Positions 21,855 through 32,245 of a stretch of 64,000 bases of DNA are shown in pieces. Source of the stretch: Isochrysis galbana. Its lineage: Eukaryota > Haptophyta > Isochrysidales > Isochrysidaceae. Numbering within the stretch: position 1 is the stretch's first letter; the number at the start of each line of letters is the position of its first letter. The notes under the pieces were generated by a model that ran no database searches, was not told the DNA's origin, and worked only from the letters and a program-made list of their open reading frames with translations. Made by a program: the position numbers and the translations under genes. Location of the stretch: assembly GCA_018136815.1 (NCBI GenBank), contig CM030942.1, forward strand, positions 1,055,797-1,119,796. The letters are read 5' to 3'.

Positions 21855-22210
21855 CCCGCACCCGCAAGAGCCTATGACATGTTCCCCATTTGACACCGTG
21901 AGGGTCCGCGATTTTGAGGAAGACTGAACAAGAAAATTCATACCTCCGCCCGGTACTATCTAGCTAGGCAATTCTGAACTAACGACCTGACAGCTGACGG
22001 AGTGACACAGTGTGTCTGACACACGCTCATTATAGTTTTGAGGCATCGGATTGACCAACCTCAGTATGACGTTAGCTAGTGTATTGATGCGGCGTGACAA
22101 TTGATCTGTCATATGAGTTTGAAGTTTCAAATTTTCTTTGAGGGCGTCTTGCCGCTTCGCGAGGGCATACAGGCATACTCGGTTTCTGGTGACTGGTGAG
22201 CCTTTGTTAT
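21855..22210. other. Spacer, nothing recognised
   Basis: AT-richer than its surroundings, with no convincing open frame, repeat or terminal structure. It ends at the target duplication of the retroposon at 22231-22981. Confidence 0.35.
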
Positions 22211-22230
22211 AAGCACTACTCCTTCATCTA

Positions 22231-22981
22231 ATAATAAACCTTTTAATAGTCTCACCGCACACGCGGCCGTGGACCCTCTACTTTCTACTCACGTAGGAAA
22301 CTTTCTACACCCCCACTTCCCCGGCCCTTCTCCCCCCGCCATAAGGCGACTCCCCCCGTGCACTACTAGGGGGATAGGGGTGAAGGGCTTAGATATGGTC
22401 CGGTGGCCCGCGCCCCCCCCGGTGATCTTTCCCCCCTTCCTCCTGTGTCTCCGAGTGGGCGGCGGTCTCAGCCCCGACTTATCCTGTAAACAGGTGCGGG
22501 ACTTACTTATTTTTCGGTGAGCGGAGCTCTCGCTCCGCCCACCCCCTTCTCCGCGCGCTCTCTCTCCTCTCCTGCGGCACGCGCGATGGCGCGCCTGCGG
22601 CAGGCCTGCAGCTGCCTGCTGGCGACCCCTGGAGGCTCATGGAGGCCAGCTCTGGGGGCAGAGGAGGCTGGGACTGGGCCCTGGTCTCCCCTGCCTCTCC
22701 CTCGCTGGCGCTCCTGAGCCTCTGGGGCCCCCAATCTGCACCTGTCTGCCTGTCGACCAGGGGGGGAGGGGGGGTTGGAGCAATGGGCTGGCCACGAGGG
22801 GCCAGGATGGGCGAATGGGGCGAGCCTGTGGGGAAGGGAGTGGGTCAGTAGGGCAGTGGCCTCCTGGCAAGCCATCAGGCGTGCCAGGAGGATGGGTGGT
22901 TCCTCCCTCATGGCAGGGGAGGAGTGGAGAGAGGGGGGGGCTCGTGCCCCCCCATGGGGCAACCAAGTATAAACTTAGTTG
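22231..22981 (-). mobile_element. Complete non-autonomous retroposon, 751 bp
   Basis: Perfect 16-bp duplications ACTACTCCTTCATCTA flank it at 22215-22230 and 22982-22997. Sense is the minus strand. It opens with the hairpin AACTAAG TTTATA CTTGGTT, then GCCCCATGGGGGGGCACGAG, GGAGGAACCACCC, a middle GC-rich body, the family A segment (ACAGGATAAGTCGG to ATCTAAGCCC) and a 3' end of GACTATTAAAAGGTTTATTAT. There is no reverse transcriptase, so it must be moved in trans, presumably by the LINE family that shares the hairpin start. This copy defines both ends of the family. Confidence 0.9.
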
Positions 22982-22997
22982 ACTACTCCTTCATCTA

Positions 22998-23497
22998 TAT
23001 TTTGTAATCTTTCTTCTAACTTGGACACATGTACATTGCCTTCCCATTGTATCGACGGGTCTGGGGTCCAAAGGGCACCGCATATGCGGATATGTGCTAG
23101 TTACACCTATCAGATCACCATATCCAAAAACCTCGTAATGAATCCTCAATCTTGACTTGGTCAATTTTCATCCTTAGAAGTTAGAATAGCCGTTTGACCG
23201 CCCTATGTTGTGCGGGACGACGCGCGCCCGCGGTTCTGCGCGCGTATCGTGGGCATGGACTGTGTAGTGGCCCCTCGGCCTCGGCGGCTTGGGCTTGCTG
23301 GGGGGCTTCCTGGTGGCCATGATTGCTTGGGGGGGAACAGGGGCACGCCCACGAGGCGGGCACGCGCACGAGGCGAGCGGCAGCGCGGCAGCCTCTAGTA
23401 GTGGCTAGTGGCTAGTGGGACTTACCAAAAGGAGCAAGTGCGCGCGTCAGGGGTAGTTTCCGTGCACTGACTGGTCCGCGTGTGGAACAAGTGAGCC
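22998..23497. other. Spacer and probable promoter
   Basis: No gene is seen. Short direct repeats GGCTAGTGG lie near 23402-23418. The last 200 bp are GC-rich and should hold the promoter and 5' UTR of the LPA1-like gene. Confidence 0.3.
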
Positions 23498-24574
23498 ATG
23501 GCGGCGCTGGCGCTGGCGATCGCGGCGCAGACAGCGCTGGTCTGCCCTGCGTCTCAGACGGCGCTACCGAGAGCGCTCGGCTCGGGTGTGGCGCGCACCT
23601 CCTGGCCTCCGCGCGCTCGCACGCCCCTCGCGCGCGAGTACAGCTCGTCAGAGCGCCTGCGCGAGGAGGTGGAGGCGCCGTTTGCAAAGGTTCGACTCTT
23701 CGCTTGGCCGGTCCTGTTTGGCGCAGCGGGGATCGCGACGTACTTCTCGGCAACGGGTCTCCTTGCTTCGGCAGTTGGTGCTCGCCCTCCCTCTGACTCG
23801 GCCGCTCTCGATCTAGGCATCGACCTCGCTGCGATGGCGACTACTGGCTGGCTGTGGCGGCGGGAGCTCTCAGTCCGTGAGGCGAGGCTGCGCCGCATCG
23901 CATTCGGCGCCCGGCTGGCTGCGTTGCGCATCCGGCAATTTGATGGTATAAAGGTTGCCGAGGGCAGACCACCTCAGCTTCAGCTCGGTTCCTTTGCCTC
24001 GCTTTCTGATCTACGCCGGGGTCGTGGTCAGGCTAGGCGGGTGGTCATCATGTGTGCCCCACAGGAAAAGATTTGTGCGAGTGTCGAGGAAGCCACCAAG
24101 CTAGCCAACCAGCTCATCGCCTCGGACTTTCTCATAGTCCCGATCATTACCACCAGCGACGTTGCCGGGCCTCCGCGCCTTGAAGCGCCTTCCCTCCAGC
24201 TCCTGGAGCAGGTAGCATCCGATGTAGCAATGCCGGAAGTGGAGCCATCAGGCAAGAGTGCTGCCTCTCCTCCTCCTCTTTCCGGTGGAGTGAAGACGCA
24301 GCCACCATTGCCGTGGGTCGAGGACATACCGAACTCCTCAGGAAAGTGCCTGTTTGCGCAGGCGCAGTCAGTGGGCATGTGGGCTGAGACGTTGGGCGAT
24401 GAGCTCGATGCTGCCCGGAAGCAAGATCCAAACGCACCATTGCGTGGGTTCACGATCGTTCTCAAGAAGAACGGGCGCATCGGCACGCGCAGACTAGGCA
24501 CACCGAACTGGCCAGATCTAGTGTTCGATGTTCAACAGCGCACGCAGGCCGGCCTCGATGTGGCAAACATTTGA
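23498..24574 (+). CDS. LPA1/DUF3493-like thylakoid assembly-factor homologue
   Basis: Single frame of 358 aa. Residues 1-20 form a signal-like leader (MAALALAIAAQTALVCPASQ), then a basic Ser/Arg-rich stretch to about 50, as expected for a bipartite plastid-targeting sequence. The core starts at REEVEAPFAKVRLFAWPVLF (about 56-75) and carries two predicted membrane spans, at about 66-92 and 104-121 (LDLGIDLAAMATTGWLW), then RRELSVREARLRRI. This arrangement matches the DUF3493/LOW PSII ACCUMULATION 1 membrane region, which helps photosystem II assembly in thylakoids. The TPR repeats of plant LPA1 are absent; instead there is a soluble domain with RVVIMCAPQEKICASVEEA and GFTIVLKKNGRIGTRRLG. The assignment rests on the membrane block only. 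A start at the first ATG is supported by the leader. Confidence 0.6.
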   Translation: MAALALAIAAQTALVCPASQTALPRALGSGVARTSWPPRARTPLAREYSSSERLREEVEAPFAKVRLFAWPVLFGAAGIATYFSATGLLASAVGARPPSDSAALDLGIDLAAMATTGWLWRRELSVREARLRRIAFGARLAALRIRQFDGIKVAEGRPPQLQLGSFASLSDLRRGRGQARRVVIMCAPQEKICASVEEATKLANQLIASDFLIVPIITTSDVAGPPRLEAPSLQLLEQVASDVAMPEVEPSGKSAASPPPLSGGVKTQPPLPWVEDIPNSSGKCLFAQAQSVGMWAETLGDELDAARKQDPNAPLRGFTIVLKKNGRIGTRRLGTPNWPDLVFDVQQRTQAGLDVANI

Positions 24575-25034
24575 TCCCTGGAGCCATCGACCATCTCTCA
24601 TTTTCCAGAAGCGCTATCATTGAGCATGTGCTTGCACCGTGCATTTTAATCCTGCGGCGCTAGCATCATGGCTTAACAGGTTTAGCTTTCTAGAGCGAGC
24701 GGGCTACCGCGAGACTCGACGTGCGCTATGGTGCTGGTTCTTCCTTGCACTGCCGCATGCTGCAATCCTCGAGGTCAATCCACGAGGATGAGCGAATGAC
24801 TTACTTGTCTACGAGTAGTGAGTGACTACCATCCGCCGAACAAGGTGCGGAAGAATTTCTCTCCTTGTTTGAATGAGGTGCCCCCTACTGCAGTACTTTT
24901 GGGAGCCTTCGAAGCACGTGCCCACGTGCCCACCCGTCACCTGTCCGCGTGCCCTTGACTTCTTATTCGATTGCCGCTCTTTTGACTTTGCATGTTTGTG
25001 CTGCACTACATGATGGCTATGGGAGCATGAGCAA
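24575..25034. other. 3' flank of LPA1-like gene, nothing else seen
   Basis: No open frame of note. It contains the likely 3' UTR and ends at a truncated retroposon. Confidence 0.3.
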
Positions 25035-25152
25035 TAAATAGACCTTTTAATAGTCTCACCGCACATGCGGCCGTGGACCCTCTGCTTTCTTCTCACGCAG
25101 CAAAAACTTCCTACACCCCCACTCCCCCGGCCCTTCACCCCCCGCCATCAGG
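25035..25152 (-). mobile_element. Retroposon 3' part (family A), truncated
   Basis: The minus strand ends GCGGTGAGACTATTAAAAGG, preceded by GGTCCACGGCCGCATGTG and the GTAGGAAGTTTTTGC and GGTGAAGGGCCGGGGG blocks, nearly identical to the last 120 bp of the complete copy at 22231-22981. Confidence 0.7.
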
Positions 25153-25249
25153 CTGTCGAGTCGAGCGGAGCCGGAGGGCTCTGGGCCACTCCATCGCGAG
25201 TGGCACCGGCGGTTAGCGCGGCGCCTTGGCCCTCCTCCCCGCCGGGAGT

Positions 25250-26110
25250 CGGGTGAATGAAATTCTGGATGGGGTCGGGCAACCCCATTTGGGTGTCTGG
25301 ACGGGCACATGGGCAAACGTAGTGAAACACGCGCAAGACCTAATAAGGGCAGCGGACCAGGAAACCGCTGCCGCCCAAACACGAGACCCCACGACCAACA
25401 CGCCATTGAACACGGAAATCCCAATCCCCGTGATTCATAAAAAAAAACTTCTTAATATCCTCGCCGCGCGCGCGACTCTGCATCTTAACTATGCAGCCAC
25501 GCCCGCTGCCTTCGCTCCCCCTCCACCTGCCTTGCGGCCCGTCCCTCGTGCGCTACCTAGGGGCTGGGTGTGTGGGGTCTCCTGCAGCAGGCGGCGTGTT
25601 CCGGTCCCCGATAGGTTTTTCTCCACTTCCTCCTGTGCCATCGGGCTACCGGTTTAAGCGTTGTCCGTCCCCGTGATTCATATAAACCAAGAAGGAGAAT
25701 ACTTCGCAAAGGAGGGGGGCAAATGGTACGAAGTCGAACTCTCATACTTGGGCACGCCCATCCTCGGCGACCACACGATAGCGGCACCCACCGACCTAGA
25801 CCCGACTCCCCCCGCAAAATGGGGGAAGGCTTCAAATCAAACAAAAGGACAGAATACCCGCTGCCGGACGAATACACCCTAGACGGTCAAACAACGCTCG
25901 ACGCGACTGAAGTCGCACACCTAACGAGAGCCCTACAAACGGCCTGCCATAAACGCCGGCGACTCACGCACGGGCCCCGACAACTGGGCAACGAGACTAC
26001 CAATAACGGACGAGGTATGGGCGCATCTAGCCCAGATTTACACCTCGCCCATGGTGACAACGAGGGACGTGCGGACCCACGCAGAGTTCCGCCATTTCTG
26101 GTCCGCGAGC
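25250..26110 (+). pseudogene. LINE ORF2 fragment, frameshifted
   Basis: Three frames line up with the C-terminal half of the LINE ORF2 at 5262-7843: VWTGTWANVVKHAQDLIRAA, then (after a SINE insertion) WYEVELSYLGTPILG, KSNKRTEYPLPDEYTLDGQT and EVAHLTRALQ, then VWAHLAQIYTSPMVTTRDV. Frameshifts and divergence show an older or different subfamily copy. The SINE at 25440-25667 splits it. Confidence 0.8.
25440..25667 (-). mobile_element. Complete SINE-like retroposon (family B), 228 bp
   Basis: A perfect 15-bp duplication TCCCCGTGATTCATA flanks it (25425-25439 and 25668-25682), and removing it rejoins the LINE frame. The sense strand is minus: it starts near CGGACAACGCTTAAACC, contains GACCCCACACACCCAGCCCC and AGGTAGCGCACGAGGGACGG, and ends GGCGAGGATATTAAGAAG plus seven T. 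The middle block resembles the LINE 3' UTR (GACCCCACACTCTAAACC, AGGTAGCGCACCGAGG), so the SINE shares the LINE's 3' half. No clear tRNA-type promoter boxes were seen. Confidence 0.88.
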
Positions 26111-26990
26111 AGACGGTGGAGAAGGAGAGAAATGAAGAAGGGAGTCGGGCAGCAGGCCCGGGGCCTCTCCACAACGAGACGGCTGACTTGGGGCGACCGA
26201 GGCGACCGAGAGGCGTTCGAGCGAGGCATGGTAGAGCTCGTAGGCGGCCTCAGAGTCCGATGGTAAGGGTGGTGGTGCCTCTAGGCACGCGCTAGAAGAG
26301 GGGAGGAATCCTTCCAGAGGATTATCCTCACCCTGGTGAGACTCGGGCTTGGACCTGTCCCCCATGGGTTCCGGCGGCGAAGGCGGAGATGATGGTGGGG
26401 GGACCGCGGAGAGATCAGGAGGAGAGGAAAGTGAGGGCATCACCTCCCACTGCGAGGGTGGTGGTGGATGTCCGTCCGGAGAGGAGAAAGGGGGCAAGGC
26501 AGGCATGATGCCCGACTCTGCAGAAGTGGGGGAGACCCCCATTGAGACGTCCAGCGCGGGACGCACCGGATGAGATTCTACACCTGACGAATTGGTATGG
26601 CCCATAGGGCCTGAGGGCAACGAGGAAGGTGGCAAGCCGGCGGCAGGCGCGGCTGAGGAGACGGCTTCGGAGACGATGACGGGCTGAAGCCCGTCAGCAG
26701 AGGAAGGCGGGCAGGCGGGCTTGGGCGAGGGCGAGGACGGCGGCGAGAGCGACATCGAGCGAGTGGCGAGAGGCGAGGGTGAGTGAGAGTGAGAGGAGGG
26801 CTGTGATGGCAGGGGCTGGTGAGGAGAGGCGAGACTGTAGGGTCTGAGTGTTACGAGAGCGAGAGCGACGAGAGCGAGAGCGACGGATGACGACTGACGA
26901 CGGGACGACGGACAGAGACACCCTGGAAAACACCCCGACTCTCGCCCCACGACTTTCTCACATAACTCGACTGAAATCAAACCCAAACAC
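26111..26990 (-). other. Pro/Ser-rich frame, possible retroelement gag-like debris
   Basis: A long minus-strand frame (about 26986-26027) is dominated by Pro and Ser (SSPPDLSAVPPPSSPPSPPE) and has no recognisable domain. It abuts the LINE fragment. It could be part of a retroelement structural gene or chance coding in GC-rich DNA; I do not claim a gene. Confidence 0.2.
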
Positions 26991-27267
26991 TCCGATCCGA
27001 CAACGACGGACGACGATCAAAGGGCGATCTGTCGGCGATCTTGTCTGGAACGGGAATCGCACCATAACGGAAACGAGGGGCAATCTTGCTACGCAGGATT
27101 CCAAGAGACTTACCGAATAAGACGAAAGGAGTGCGATGTGCCTAAGGGGGAGATATGAAGAGGTCGCAAATTAAACCTGATTGCCCCCAGAAGCAGATAA
27201 AGAAACGCAGGGGAGATAGCAAATTAAACCTATTCGCGAGGCGCCTGGGAGGAAGAAAGGTGGGGAA

Positions 27268-27618
27268 ACTTCCCTTCTCTTTCGAGAGAAAGAGAGAGGG
27301 CGCTCCACAACCCACGATCCCATGCATCCAAGCGAAGCTTTTGACCGAGAACCAGAGAAAGCAAAGAAGTATAACGATAGATACCGAACGGCGAAGAGAA
27401 GAGAGAAGAGCGAAGCCTAACGAGTGTCGATTCGCGAATGCGACAACTTTCCTTCTCTTCGAGAGAAGGAGAGAGGGCGCTCCACAACCGTAGATCCTAG
27501 GCGTCTACACGCGAAGTTTTTGACCGAGAACGAGAACGAGAGAACTATAACGATAAATACCGAACGAAGAGAAGAGAGAAGCCTAACGAGCGTCGATTCG
27601 CGAATGCGAATGCGACAG
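27268..27618 (+). repeat. Tandem duplication, about 177-bp unit
   Basis: Two adjacent copies share, in order, CTTCTCTTTCGAGAGAA, GAGAGAGGGCGCTCCACAAC, TTTTGACCGAGAAC, TATAACGATA, ATACCGAACG, GAAGAGAGAAG, CCTAACGAG and GTCGATTCGCGAATGCG. Each holds a short inverted repeat (TTCTCTTTCGAGAGAA). Copy 2 ends near 27618. No gene is evident in 26990-28580; 27900-28110 is a C/T-rich tract. Confidence 0.8.
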
Positions 27619-28582
27619 GAGGGTGGATATTGGATGATATTGGAGGTAGAGGTCGCTCGCTGCCAGCAGGCCTCTTGCAGGAGGCAGAAGGATGTTTTCC
27701 TCGGGTTTCAGGTTTCACGCAGCTTCACTCGGTAGTGGAGCAAGTGAGACCCCCGGAGTGAACCCCCCGCAAAAAATTCTAGAATCAGAACCTTTCATTA
27801 TAGAGTAGAGTAGTAGAGTAGAGTAAAGTACAGTAGCCGTACTCCTACAAGAGTGAGCGGGATGCAGACGAGGCGGAGAGATACCGGAGGGGGGGAAGGG
27901 GGGAGCAACGAGCGTCGGTCGCTGCCCCCCCCCCTCCCCCCTCCCCCCCTCTCCCCCCCCCTTCCCCCCCTCTCGGTCCCCCCCCCCCCCCCCCCCCCCC
28001 CTTCTCTCCCCCTCCCCCTGCCTGTCCCCCTCCTCTCCTCCGCCCCCGCCCGCTCTCTCCCTCTCCCTCTTCTCCTCTCTCTCTTCTCCTCCTCTCCCAT
28101 CGTCGTCGCCGGAGCTCCGAACTTTCGTCGCCGCTCTATCTGTTTCTTCCCTCCTCTTAGCCGAACAATATCTTACCTAAAGGTCATCTGCGCTTGTCCG
28201 CGCGCCCCAAACGCCGCTCTCTCTCCCCCCCCCGCCCTCTTATCTTCTTATCTTTCTCTTTCTCTCCTCCTCCCTGCTCTCTCGCCTGCGGGCCCCCGAC
28301 TCGCGCTGGCGGTGAGAGGATGCCGAGGAGGGGCAGAGGGGGCTGGGGGGGAAAGAACGACGGAGCCCGCCCTGGGCGACGGGGGGCCAGGCGAGGACGA
28401 TGCCAGAGGGCAGGGGGGTTCAGAGGGTCGGCGTATGCGCGCTCGCCCGCCCGCTCGAGCCGCCTTTGCCCTGGATGCCTGAGAGGGAGAGAGCAGTGCC
28501 ACGTGGCGCCTGTCGCTTGCTCACTGCTCTGCACCCTCCTCTCTGTCCTCGCGCAGGCTGCAGAAGGAGGGGGGAAGGCGCC

Positions 28583-29101
28583 ATGCCGAGCGCGTTTGAC
28601 ACATGCTGCACATATTTCTGCACAGGCCTTTCCATCTTCGGCACTGCGGGGCTGGTGAGTTGTGGCGACACTTGCTTGGTCTCTTTGGGCGCTTCATTTC
28701 TCTCTCTCTCTCTCTCTCTCTCCACCCCCCCACCCACCCTCTCCATGTCTGCGATACGCGCTGTTACGACCACAGTTATCACTATGTGGGCTCTTGCACA
28801 GTGTGTACATGGCTTGCTGAATGCGCCTCTCACGGGCCTAATCAACCACGTCACTGCATCAGCCTCATCTTCCCTCTCCCCTTCGCGTGTTCACGCGTAG
28901 GTTTTCATGGGGTACATCCTGAGCTCCGGGAATAACTGGTTCCTTGGGGTTTCCGACGAGGGCGCGTCGGCTGCGGCGACCGCATGCTACTTGTCGGCGG
29001 GAATCTACCTCCTATATCTCATTTTCTGCGGAATGAAGGTTGTGTCGTGGAACAGTAAGACGGGGGATGCTCAAGAGCTCCTTGACACGGATGCGGTTTA
29101 G
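28583..29101 (+). CDS. RNASEK-like small membrane protein (V-ATPase-associated)
   Basis: Exons 28583-28654 (24 codons) and 28901-29101 join in phase 0 across a 246-nt intron (GTGAGT to TTCACGCGTAG), coding 90 aa. Exon 1 gives MPSAFDTCCTYFCTGLSIFG, a cysteine-rich start running into the first membrane span, which exon 2 continues with VFMGYIL. A loop follows, then a second span, CYLSAGIYLLYLIFCGM, and a short polar tail. The two-span layout and the second span match the ribonuclease kappa family (human end: AAGLYLLLGG), which is known as an accessory subunit of vacuolar ATPase complexes. The length agrees (human about 98-137 aa). The intron holds a CT microsatellite. The match is short, so similarity to other two-span proteins cannot be excluded. 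Confidence 0.6.
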
Positions 29102-29760
29102 ACAAATGCAGCATTTCAACTGTATCCATTGGTGGTGTTTCGGCAAGATGGACGCGGTGGCCTGTCTCGACAGCCTCCTCGCTTCGAATATGGTGCAACT
29201 TCCCGAGAACAGTAGGCGTGTGGTCACCATTGCTCGCAGCAATGACACAGATGAGGCCGAAGGTAGGACCAGCTCCTATGGGTTGCAACGAGGCGTCGCG
29301 ATTCGTCAGGGTCAACGCCAGCAGCTCGAGCTGAGTTCGTGCTTCCTCTGGTTCAACGCCAGCAGCTAGAAAGCAGCCCTGGATGCAGTGCTACACGACC
29401 GTTGCGGCCCCATGCGCAGTGAACGCTGGCGCGCTGCGGCATCAACGGTCGAGCTGTGCAAGTGTTTGCGATACCTCCTCCTCACCCACCCACTACGTGT
29501 GAGTTTATGGAAATCGATATGTGTACGTTTGTCTGGTCAAAGGAGGCCTGAAACCCTTCAGCATAGCGCAGAAATGGCAGTGGATTGAGGTGGACATTTG
29601 CGATGATGTTGGGGGCACGCTTTTGCGGTGGGCCCCACAACATCTTGGGTCTCGGCTTCGCTTTGTTGTTGCGTGTGTGCTTTTGCCTGTGTGCTCGTGC
29701 TCTCCATTTATGATGTGTGTACGTGTGCGTGTTACGCTGGCTATTCTGCTATTCACACCC
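29102..29760. other. 3' flank of RNASEK-like gene, no other gene seen
   Basis: Only short unrelated open frames. It contains direct repeats of GGTCAACGCCAGCAGCT near 29309-29366. Confidence 0.3.
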
Positions 29761-29761
29761 A

Positions 29762-29885
29762 CTATCGTTAAACTGATAGCATCATGAAGAGCGCGGCCCT
29801 TTCCTCCTCTCCCTCTCCCGCCGCGCCTGAGACCGAAGCAAAGCTCAAGTTCTTCGTTCGTCGGGTTCGTTTTTCTTTTCCTCAG
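29762..29885 (+). mobile_element. LINE-type 5' end remnant
   Basis: CTATCG TTAAAC TGATAG (5 Watson-Crick pairs plus one G-T wobble) is followed by CATCATGAAGAGCGCGG, matching the LINE 5' end at 40532 (CTATCGTTAAAACGATAG, then ATGGAGCGCGCG). Similarity fades after about 100 bp. Confidence 0.6.
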
Positions 29886-30246
29886 ACCCCCCTTCCTATG
29901 TGTCATGGTTTTCTTGTTCTGTCCTTTTCGTGATCTGCGCCGGTCCTGTTGCCCCTGTCATGTCTACCCCTGCCGTCACTCAGCAGTTATTCGCGCCAGA
30001 GCACGAGCACTCGGGAGAGGTCCAAGCTGGGCTTGACACCGCCCTCCCTCGTGCCTCATCCTGTCCAGGTTCCACCCGCGCTCAGCTCCCCCCATCTCTC
30101 ATGTCTCCATCAAGTCATACATGCGTCCATTCCCACCCTTTGCACTCACACACCACACCACACTCGCACTTTCCTCCACCTCCACATAATATGTAATATG
30201 GTAATATGGTACATGGATGTTACATGGTAGCGAGTAGGTAGCGGAG

Positions 30247-30932
30247 TAGGGGTAGGGCCTGGCAAGAGTTGCTCGCTAGGACCCCCAAAGTTGCTCGCAA
30301 AAGTTGCTCAACATGGGTCAAAAGAGACGCTAAGTTGCTCGCCAAGTTGCTTGAAGTTGATCGAAGTTGCTCGCTCATTGCGCCATTGCGCCCTTGGGTC
30401 CCCTCGCTGTCGCAATGCGCTAGCTAGCGGGTACGCCAGTGCGCGGCGGTTGTCGGCGTGGCCGTCGGTCGTCATTATGTATTTTGTCATTGTCCAACTA
30501 AGCTTATACTTAGTTCGCCCATGGGGGGCACGAGCCCCGCCCCTCTCTCCACTCCTCCGGGAGTCCGGGAGGAACCACCCATCAATCACCCATCATCCTC
30601 TTGGCATGCTCTATCTATGACTTGCCAGGAGCAGACGCCTGCTGACTCACTCTCCCCCACACAGGCTCGCCTGGATCGCTCGTCCTCATGGCTCCTGGCC
30701 CGTCGTGGCCGTCGTGGCCAGCTCACTACTCCAAGCAACCGCAGCCAGAAATTCCCTCCGAAATTGCTCATTAGGTGCTCTGCTCTAGGGGTAAAATTGC
30801 TCGTTAGTTGCTCGATGTTGCTGCTCAATGTTGCTTGTAGCCCCTGAAGTTGCTCGTGAGTTGCTCGCACGTCGCACGCTCAAACACCCCAAAGTTGCTC
30901 GAAAAGTTGCCGGCAACTCTTGTCAGGCCCTA
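30247..30932. mobile_element. hAT-type non-autonomous element (MITE)
   Basis: Terminal inverted repeats TAGGGCCTGGCAAGAGTTGC (left, from about 30253) and its near-complement ending GTCAGGCCCTA at 30932 agree at 19 of 20 positions. An 8-bp duplication, TAGCGGAG, lies outside (30239-30246 and 30933-30940); 8 bp is the hAT hallmark. The interior on both sides consists of many GTTGCTCG motifs, like the subterminal transposase-binding repeats of hAT elements. A retroposon 5' part (30496-30740) is inserted in the middle. No transposase is present. Confidence 0.85.
30496..30740 (+). mobile_element. Retroposon 5' part, inside the hAT element
   Basis: It starts with the perfect 7-bp hairpin AACTAAG CTTATA CTTAGTT, then CGCCCATGGGGGGCACGAG, GGAGGAACCACCC and ACAGGCTCGCCTGGATCG, as at 21486-21690. 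The 3' half of the family is missing. Confidence 0.8.
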
Positions 30933-30940
30933 TAGCGGAG

Positions 30941-31740
30941 GTGACCTCTCGACCTCTCCTCAGAGGCTGCAACCTCAAGTTTGATTTTTTTTTGGCAATT
31001 GCCCTCATGTGGAGGGGCTCGCGGCGCAGGAAGAGCGCGGCCTCACGTCGGCCTCCAGCGAGGCCTTCACCAAGCTCTTCTCGGCGCGCTTCCTGCCGAG
31101 TTGCACGTTCTTCGCAACCTCTACACGGCACCGCCTCACCCTACCTACCCCCTCCACCACCGCACCACCGCACGGCACGCGGTCCTTGCGGTACCACTAC
31201 ACGGACATACTCTCACACACGCATACCCAAGAAGTCCACCACATCCGATTGAACATCACCACTACGCTTCACTCCACATCTCCTCCACACCCACCGCTGC
31301 CGCCGCCCGCGCGCATCGCGTTGAAGTCGGCCGTGTGTGGCGCCGGCCCCTGGGCATCGGGCCGGATCGAATCGAGGCATTCCGCATTCCTGCGGTGCGA
31401 GGGGCGCCAGGAAGAGTTAATACGAGTGTATGCGACCCTTAAGAACCAGCTTGCGACCTACTAGTGACCCCCCACCCTGTTCGCGAGAGCTCTGGGTTCT
31501 GCATGGCGCATGGCCACCACCTCCAGCCTCAGAGCCTCCAGGCCAGCTTCTTCGGCCGATCACGCGCGATCGGACGTCGCGGAAGCTCCGCGTTTCTAAT
31601 AGTAATAGTAATAGTGATGCGCCACACATCTACCACTCTGATTCCCACTCGTGAGCGCCCGCCTCAATCTCCCCAAATAGACCGCCACGCGCGGGGCAAG
31701 GCAGAGCGGGGGGTCACTCACTGACCTCATCATTGCCTTT
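30941..31740. other. No gene supported
   Basis: Several overlapping frames run through a C-rich tract (31130-31300). The frame ending AlaThrTyr-stop at 31464 (ELIRVYATLKNQLATY) looks orderly, but I cannot tie it to a family or find a splice partner. Confidence 0.25.
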
Positions 31741-31759
31741 CGTGGGGTGAGAGGGGGTT

Positions 31760-31973
31760 GTTCAGGAGGGGGGATGCGGCTGGCGGGGCAGGTAGGAGGG
31801 GACCCTGCGGAATCCTTGGACACCCATGGGAGGTGGGAAATAGTGGGGTTGAAAAGACTGAGTGACCGGGCTAGCAGGGGGGTTGAGCGGTTCCCTCCCC
31901 GCAGGGGAGAGAGAGGGAGCGTGCAGCGTGCCCTCCCCGCTTCCCCATGGCGAACCAACTACAAAGTTAGTTG
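31760..31973 (-). mobile_element. Retroposon 5' fragment
   Basis: On the minus strand the hairpin AACTAAC TTTGTA GTTGGTT (one G-T wobble) opens the element at 31972 and is followed by CGCCATGGGG, a GGGCACGC block and GGGAACCGCTCAACCCC, a diverged form of the family's GGAGGAACCACCC block. Confidence 0.6.
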
Positions 31974-31998
31974 CAAGTGGAAGGCGGGAACTAGTTGA

Positions 31999-32182
31999 CC
32001 ACCAGGGACTGGAACACGCCGCTTGCCCCTACCAACCCACATCCCTGACCCCTACGTAGCACGTAGAGCACAAGGGGAGTGGCCACAAGGCAGGAAGGAT
32101 GAGGGAGTGAGGATGGGAGCGGGCGTGGCTGCAACTTAAGCACCCTAGGGCCGCGCGCGAGGCGAGAATATTATGATTGTTT
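31999..32182 (+). mobile_element. SINE-like retroposon (family B)
   Basis: Plus-sense copy: GGAACACGCCGC, ACGTAGAGCACAAGGGGAG, AAGGCAGGAAGGATG, GGCGTGGCTGCAACTTAAG, then GGCGAGAATATTATGATTG and a T run. Same order as the minus-strand copies at 9385, 14410 and 25440. Confidence 0.65.
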
Positions 32183-32245
32183 TCAATTCAAGACCGAAGT
32201 CCTTTCGATCCACCGCACAATCATTCATGGTTGAGCAAGTGATCC

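Noticed and set aside
22637..22966. Frames inside the complete retroposon (about 109-151 codons)
   Set aside because: Frames are not shared with the 882- and 928-bp relatives and are Pro/Ala-rich noise.
26027..26986. A 319-codon Pro/Ser-rich frame
   Set aside because: Composition only; overlaps a LINE fragment in the other direction. Listed as debris, not as a gene.
27268..27618. Long terminal repeats of a retrotransposon
   Set aside because: The two copies are directly adjacent, lack TG...CA ends and enclose nothing.
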